Shown here piece after piece: positions 42,821-46,060 of a stretch of DNA of 46,060 nt. Both the position numbers and the translations under genes were made by a program. Position 1 is the stretch's first letter. Every line of letters starts with the position of its first letter. The stretch is from NCBI GenBank assembly GCA_014860005.1, contig JACZKP010000213.1:1-46060 (forward strand). Direction: 5' to 3'. The notes below the pieces were generated by a model. It was not told the origin of the DNA, ran no database searches, and saw nothing but the letters and a program-made list of their open reading frames with translations. The DNA comes from Verrucomicrobiota bacterium (lineage in GTDB: Bacteria; Verrucomicrobiota; Verrucomicrobiae; Limisphaerales; UBA11358).

Positions 42821-43225
42821 TTACGAAGCAGCGGGAGTATTCGCCAGCGTGCTCTCGATCACGGCGAACAAACCATCGTGATCAATCGGCTTGTTGAAAA
42901 AGGCGGTGGCCCCGCTGGCTTTGGCGCGGGCCTCATACTTGGCGGGCTCGCCGCCGGTGATGACAATGACCGGAATCCGGGTGACCGCGTCCACGCGTTT
43001 GAGCCACTCCATGATGCTGAATCCATCCCACGGCACACCTGCGACCTCGGGGGGGAAGGATAAATCCAACAGAATCAGATCCGGCTTCTCCTTGCGCACG
43101 CAACTGACAGCCAGCGCGCCGTCCGTTGCGGTCAACGCATCATAACCTCGGGCGTTGAGCTTGATGGAAAGCGCCTTCAACACCACCGGATCGTCATCCA
43201 CGACCAAAATCTTCTTGCGATTCAT
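42821..43225 (-). CDS. Single-domain response regulator
   Basis: A CheY-like receiver of 134 residues with no output domain. Acidic pocket Asp10-Asp12 (VVDDD), phosphoacceptor Asp54 (LILLDLSFP), Thr90 (VIVITGG) and Lys112 (FFNKP) are all present. After the phosphorylation site there is a Pro/Gly loop insertion (FPPEVAGVPWDGF), common in verrucomicrobial stand-alone receivers. The ATG at 43225 is chosen because it starts directly at the receiver domain (MNRKKILVVDDD); the frame is open to 43255. No histidine kinase is adjacent. It lies 126 nt upstream of the DUF455/ATP-grasp gene on the same strand and may share its transcript. Confidence 0.92.
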   Translation of the reverse strand: MNRKKILVVDDDPVVLKALSIKLNARGYDALTATDGALAVSCVRKEKPDLILLDLSFPPEVAGVPWDGFSIMEWLKRVDAVTRIPVIVITGGEPAKYEARAKASGATAFFNKPIDHDGLFAVIESTLANTPAAS

Positions 43226-43414
43226 GAGCTTGAAATGGCGGCTGCCAAAAAACAAATCAGCAACTTTGGGACGAGTTCACGCCTTGCCACAAGGCATCTG
43301 ATAGCACGGCCAATGGGTGGTTTCAACCCCGGATTTCCAACGCGAGTTTCGAATCGCGTTCGGATGTCCAATGGGAGAGCATTGGTGTCTGGTTAACTGA
43401 CATTGTCGGGGTAA

Positions 43415-44155
43415 ATGCAAAATGAATTCTACCGCCCGGGCGCCCAGCGCGCGGCCAAAGTCCATGAACTCTTTGCCGCCATTGCGCCGCGCTACGACTT
43501 GATCAACGACGTGCAAAGCTTCGGCTGGCATCGCCACTGGAAGCGACGCGTCGTTGAGTTGGCGCGCGTGGGTCCGGGAGATCGCGCGCTGGACGTGTGT
43601 TGCGGCACCGGGGATCTGGCGGTGGCGCTCGCGCGCCGGGGGGCGCAGGTGATCGGGCTGGATTTCAATGAACCGATGCTGGCAGTCGCCCGCAAGCGAA
43701 GCGGGCCGCCGGTCGGTGCAATTCTGAACACCGACCTCCAAAACCCGCAATTTCTTCACGGCGACGCGATGCAGCTTCCGTTTTCTGATGCCACCTTCGA
43801 CAGCGTCACGGTGGGCTACGGATTGCGCAATCTGGCGGACTGGGAAACCGGTTTGAGCGAAATGGTGCGCGTGACCAGACCGGGCGCCCGTTTGCTGGTA
43901 TTGGATTTCGGAAAGCCTGACAACGCCCTGTGGCGCTCCGTTTACTTCGGCTACCTCAAGTTGGTTGTGCCGATCTTCGGCCTGATCTTTTGCCGCAACG
44001 CCGGCGCCTACAGCTACATTCTGGAGTCGTTGAAGCATTACCCCGCGCAACGCGGCGTCGCCGCCAAGATGCACACCCTTGGCCTGGTCAACGTGCGAGT
44101 CGTAAACCTGATTGGCGGGGCCATGAGCATCAATTATGGAGAACGGGCGGGATGA
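43415..44155 (+). CDS. ubiE: Demethylmenaquinone methyltransferase
   Basis: A UbiE/MenG class I SAM-dependent C-methyltransferase of 246 residues, acting in the last step of menaquinone (or in ubiquinone) synthesis. Motifs: FAAIAPRYDLINDVQSFGWH (family start), ALDVCCGTGDLAVALARRG (SAM-binding), LQNPQFLHGDAMQLPFSDAT, VGYGLRNLADWETGLSEMVR, and YSYILESLKHYPAQRGVAAK near the end. In this lineage menaquinone is the expected quinone, hence the MenG role. The start ATG at 43415 matches family length. Confidence 0.95.
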   Translation: MQNEFYRPGAQRAAKVHELFAAIAPRYDLINDVQSFGWHRHWKRRVVELARVGPGDRALDVCCGTGDLAVALARRGAQVIGLDFNEPMLAVARKRSGPPVGAILNTDLQNPQFLHGDAMQLPFSDATFDSVTVGYGLRNLADWETGLSEMVRVTRPGARLLVLDFGKPDNALWRSVYFGYLKLVVPIFGLIFCRNAGAYSYILESLKHYPAQRGVAAKMHTLGLVNVRVVNLIGGAMSINYGERAG

Positions 44156-44245
44156 GGCCGCGGCTACCGCAGCCATGACGCGCATTTTCCGACAGCCCTG
44201 CATTCCTCGTTGCCAACGCAGCGCGGCTTTCGCCACAATCGCGCC

Positions 44246-44731
44246 GTGAATTTCCGTGAGAAAATCGTTCCCTGGGAGCAATTGCCCGAATGGCGCGCGG
44301 ATTTGCGAAGCCATGGTCTGACCCTGGTCGTGACCAACGGCTGCTTTGATCTGCTGCACCCAGGGCATGTCACGTATCTCGAAGCCGCGCGCAACCTCGG
44401 TGCGGCACTACTGGTGGGTTTAAACAGCGACGAAAGCGTGCGGCAGTTGAAGGGCAACGACCGGCCGGTGAACGCCGAAGACGACCGCGCCGTCGTCCTG
44501 GCAGCGCTCGCCTCCGTGGACGGAGTGTGCGTCTTTCGCGAAAAAACCGCCGCGCGATTTCTTGCGGTCGCGCAACCTGACATTTACGTCAAGGGCGGCG
44601 ATTACACTGTGGATACGATGAACCAGGAAGAGCGCCAGTTGGTCGAACAGGGAGGCGGCAAGGTGGTCGTGCTCCCGGTGGTGCCCGGCAAATCCACCAC
44701 GGCACTCCTGCAAAAGATCGCGCGGCTGTAA
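44246..44731 (+). CDS. rfaE2: D-glycero-beta-D-manno-heptose-1-phosphate adenylyltransferase
   Basis: A cytidylyltransferase-like nucleotidyltransferase of 161 residues that makes ADP-heptose for lipopolysaccharide core. VVTNGCFDLLHPGHVTYLEA is the HxGH active-site block. LLVGLNSDESVRQLKG, RPVNAEDDRAVVLAALASVD and DIYVKGGDYTVDT follow in family order. The GTG at 44246 gives a normal N-terminus (VNFREKIVPWEQLPEW). It encodes only the adenylyltransferase half of HldE; the kinase half must be elsewhere. It supports an LPS-bearing Gram-negative cell. The gene follows ubiE by 90 nt on the same strand. Confidence 0.93.
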   Translation: MNFREKIVPWEQLPEWRADLRSHGLTLVVTNGCFDLLHPGHVTYLEAARNLGAALLVGLNSDESVRQLKGNDRPVNAEDDRAVVLAALASVDGVCVFREKTAARFLAVAQPDIYVKGGDYTVDTMNQEERQLVEQGGGKVVVLPVVPGKSTTALLQKIARL

Positions 44732-44760
44732 TTCGCGGCTTCGTGGCCAACCGGGCGTGA

Positions 44761-45417
44761 CTATGGGATAACAATGCGGTAAAAGCGCACCGGCGGTCGG
44801 GCTGCTGACTCCTCCACGAACTCGAACTCGCCCGGCCCGCACACCTTGGCCAAGCCGATCTTCTCGCAGTCCACAAAATTGGTGGAGGTTTCGATGAGAT
44901 AGATCAGTCCGACGGGCGCCGAGAATTCCATCCGCACCCGGCCGTCTTCACGACGTTCAATCTTCCTCACCTGTCCGCGCGATTTGCCTCCGGCGCAGTC
45001 ACAGATCAATGCCTCAATGGTCGCTTGGGCGGCTTGGATGAACTGGCCGGCCAAAGCCGGATTGGACGCACCGACTTGCGCCCGCGCTTGATGCTGGAAG
45101 GCGGCCAATTGATTGACCGCCGCCGTTAGATTGCCTCGCTCGACGGCTGCCCTTGCCGCCGACAGGATACTGAATGCGCGTGCTGGTCAGGCCGGTTCGC
45201 GCCAGGTTTCCGTTGAGGTAAAGTTTTGGCTGCGGGTTCTCATAGACTACGGCGATATACGTCCAGTCGTTAATCGGCGTATCGTAAACCAAGAGCGAAG
45301 ACTGTTTCCGTGCTCAAAGACGCTGACGCCATTAGTGCCAACCGAAACGCCCACGCCAACCGGTCCCAAATCCCCGTTACTCGGAAAGATCGCAAAGCGT
45401 TGACCGGAAATACCGGA
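44761..45417 (-). pseudogene. Frameshifted LamG-domain secreted-protein remnant
   Basis: Three frames together encode one protein. ISGQRFAIFPSNGDLGPVGV then GVSVGTNGVSVFEHG (about 45300-45417) shifts to DTPINDWTYIAVVYENPQP and LYLNGNLARTGLTS (about 45180-45292). It then shifts to AARAAVERGNLTAAVNQLAA, followed by SNPALAGQFIQAAQ and the C-terminal module ending FYRIVIP (44761-45170). The first parts are a LamG/concanavalin-like lectin domain; the last has a FIVAR-like helix and the shared C-terminal module. In-frame stops (one at 45418-45420) and at least two frameshifts show decay, though sequencing error is possible. Confidence 0.7.
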
Positions 45418-45420
45418 TCA

Positions 45421-45668
45421 GTCGGCAAATTCCTGCCAGCGCGATCATCATTGCAAGACGACTTCCGACGGTTGCGCGCTTCCCGACGACGCGCCCGGCA
45501 CTCATCCTGAATGTCGTAGGGAAGACAAAAAAATCGTAGCTTACGATAGGAACGAGTGCCCCAACCCTCCCACCAAGTTTTCTGCCTATCTGAATGCATA
45601 CAGCTCAACTCCCATTAGTAGGTCCTCGTGCAACGGTGTCTCGCATAGCGTTGGGTTTAAGCTTTTGG
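45421..45668. other. Short gap, no gene seen
   Basis: About 250 nt between the LamG remnant and the last gene. Lower GC than average. Open frames here overlap the decayed gene and lack domains. Confidence 0.5.
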
Positions 45669-46060
45669 CTACGGCACAACGATACGGTAATAACGGGAAG
45701 AGAAGCGGATGGCATCTTGGTCTTCAAATGCGCAGACGCCAGATGTATCAGCAACGACTGTGGCCACAGCCTCCCAATTCTTTAAGTTAGTGGAGGCTTG
45801 AACAACGTACGAGCGTCCCGCAATGCCTGCAAAACGCAAGCGGGTTGTCAGCCCAGGCTCACGAAACATGGAAATCGTTTTCCTATTTGATACAGTTGGC
45901 ATTTCTGCGCCAGTGCCCCCGCTTTGCGCAATCTGCAATCCTGAAATGATGGCATAGCCATACACGCCGGGCCGCACCGTGATCGTCACCGCCTGCCCCG
46001 CTTCCGTCACCGCCACGTTCGCAAACCGCGCATACTGCACTCCCTGCTGCCACTCCGGCA
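45669..46060 (-). CDS. C-terminal part of a secreted protein with the shared C-terminal module
   Basis: The frame is open from the right window edge and ends at 45669; at least 130 residues are visible. After EWQQGVQYARFANVAVTEAG and ITVRPGVYGYAIISGLQIA, a jelly-roll or anchor-like beta-sandwich end, comes the module LRFAGIAGRSYVVQASTNL then KNWEAVATVVADTSG, ending RYYRIVVP. The N-terminal part lies outside, so the function is unknown. Confidence 0.75.
   Translation of the reverse strand, partial: PEWQQGVQYARFANVAVTEAGQAVTITVRPGVYGYAIISGLQIAQSGGTGAEMPTVSNRKTISMFREPGLTTRLRFAGIAGRSYVVQASTNLKNWEAVATVVADTSGVCAFEDQDAIRFSSRYYRIVVP

Noticed and set aside
41810..43063. Long plus-strand frame opposite the DUF455 region
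   Set aside because: Antisense to conserved ferritin-like motifs, no recognisable domain of its own.
1..46060. tRNA or rRNA genes
   Set aside because: No cloverleaf with the conserved T-loop (GGTTCRANYC) and acceptor pairing, and no rRNA-like conserved blocks, were found by reading; a covariance-model search would be decisive.

Overview
The window looks like a piece of a GC-rich verrucomicrobial chromosome, probably from the Limisphaerales/Pedosphaera group. This is an inference from gene content, not from a marker gene. The pointers are an ECF sigma factor next to a membrane Ser/Thr kinase, large secreted LVIVD, BNR, beta-helix and LamG-type proteins that share a short C-terminal module ending in a Phe/Tyr-Arg motif, a pseudopilin trio, and abundant palindromic intergenic repeats. 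About 29 protein-coding genes or gene remnants are supportable. No rRNA, tRNA, CRISPR array or transposase was seen.

Layout. 1-7.4 kb: a fragment that may be the start of an FAD/NAD-binding protein at the left edge, then a minus-strand run reading ECF sigma factor, zinc-ribbon Ser/Thr kinase, secreted BNR/GH74-like propeller protein, secreted LVIVD protein. 7.4-9.6 kb: palindromic repeats, a small CBM48/AMPK-like protein, and an exported glycosylasparaginase. 9.9-17.0 kb: the AddB and AddA recombination nuclease/helicase subunits, overlapping by ATGA. 17.0-26.3 kb: two very large secreted proteins, a beta-helix protein with six units of about 120 residues and a glycosidase-like multidomain protein. 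26.4-30 kb: a membrane-anchored GrpE-like protein and an ATGA-coupled operon of three pilin-like proteins. 30-37.1 kb: a GYF_2 protein, an FGE-like membrane protein, an M50 protease, a Uma2-family protein, tyrS and a DEAD-box RNA helicase. 37.1-39 kb: a toxin-antitoxin pair between near-identical direct repeats of about 290 nt. 39-40.3 kb: a locally AT-richer patch with a Sel1 remnant and a SHOCT lipoprotein. 40.4-44.7 kb: a DUF455 ferritin-like/ATP-grasp fusion, a single-domain response regulator, ubiE/menG and the heptose-1-phosphate adenylyltransferase. 44.7 kb to the end: a decayed LamG gene and the C-terminus of another secreted protein.

The best candidates for new biology are three. First, the two-domain enzyme joining a DUF455 (putative di-iron) domain to an ATP-grasp ligase domain. 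Second, 28-nt blocks built from four heptamers: an identical block lies inside both addB and addA but is read in different codon phases, and a different heptamer block lies inside the DUF455/ATP-grasp gene. This suggests a small spreading DNA element that is tolerated within proteins. Third, a shared C-terminal module on at least five exported proteins (plus one decayed gene), which could be a sorting or anchoring signal.

No promoter consensus could be called with confidence. Ribosome-binding sites are cited only where they decide a start.
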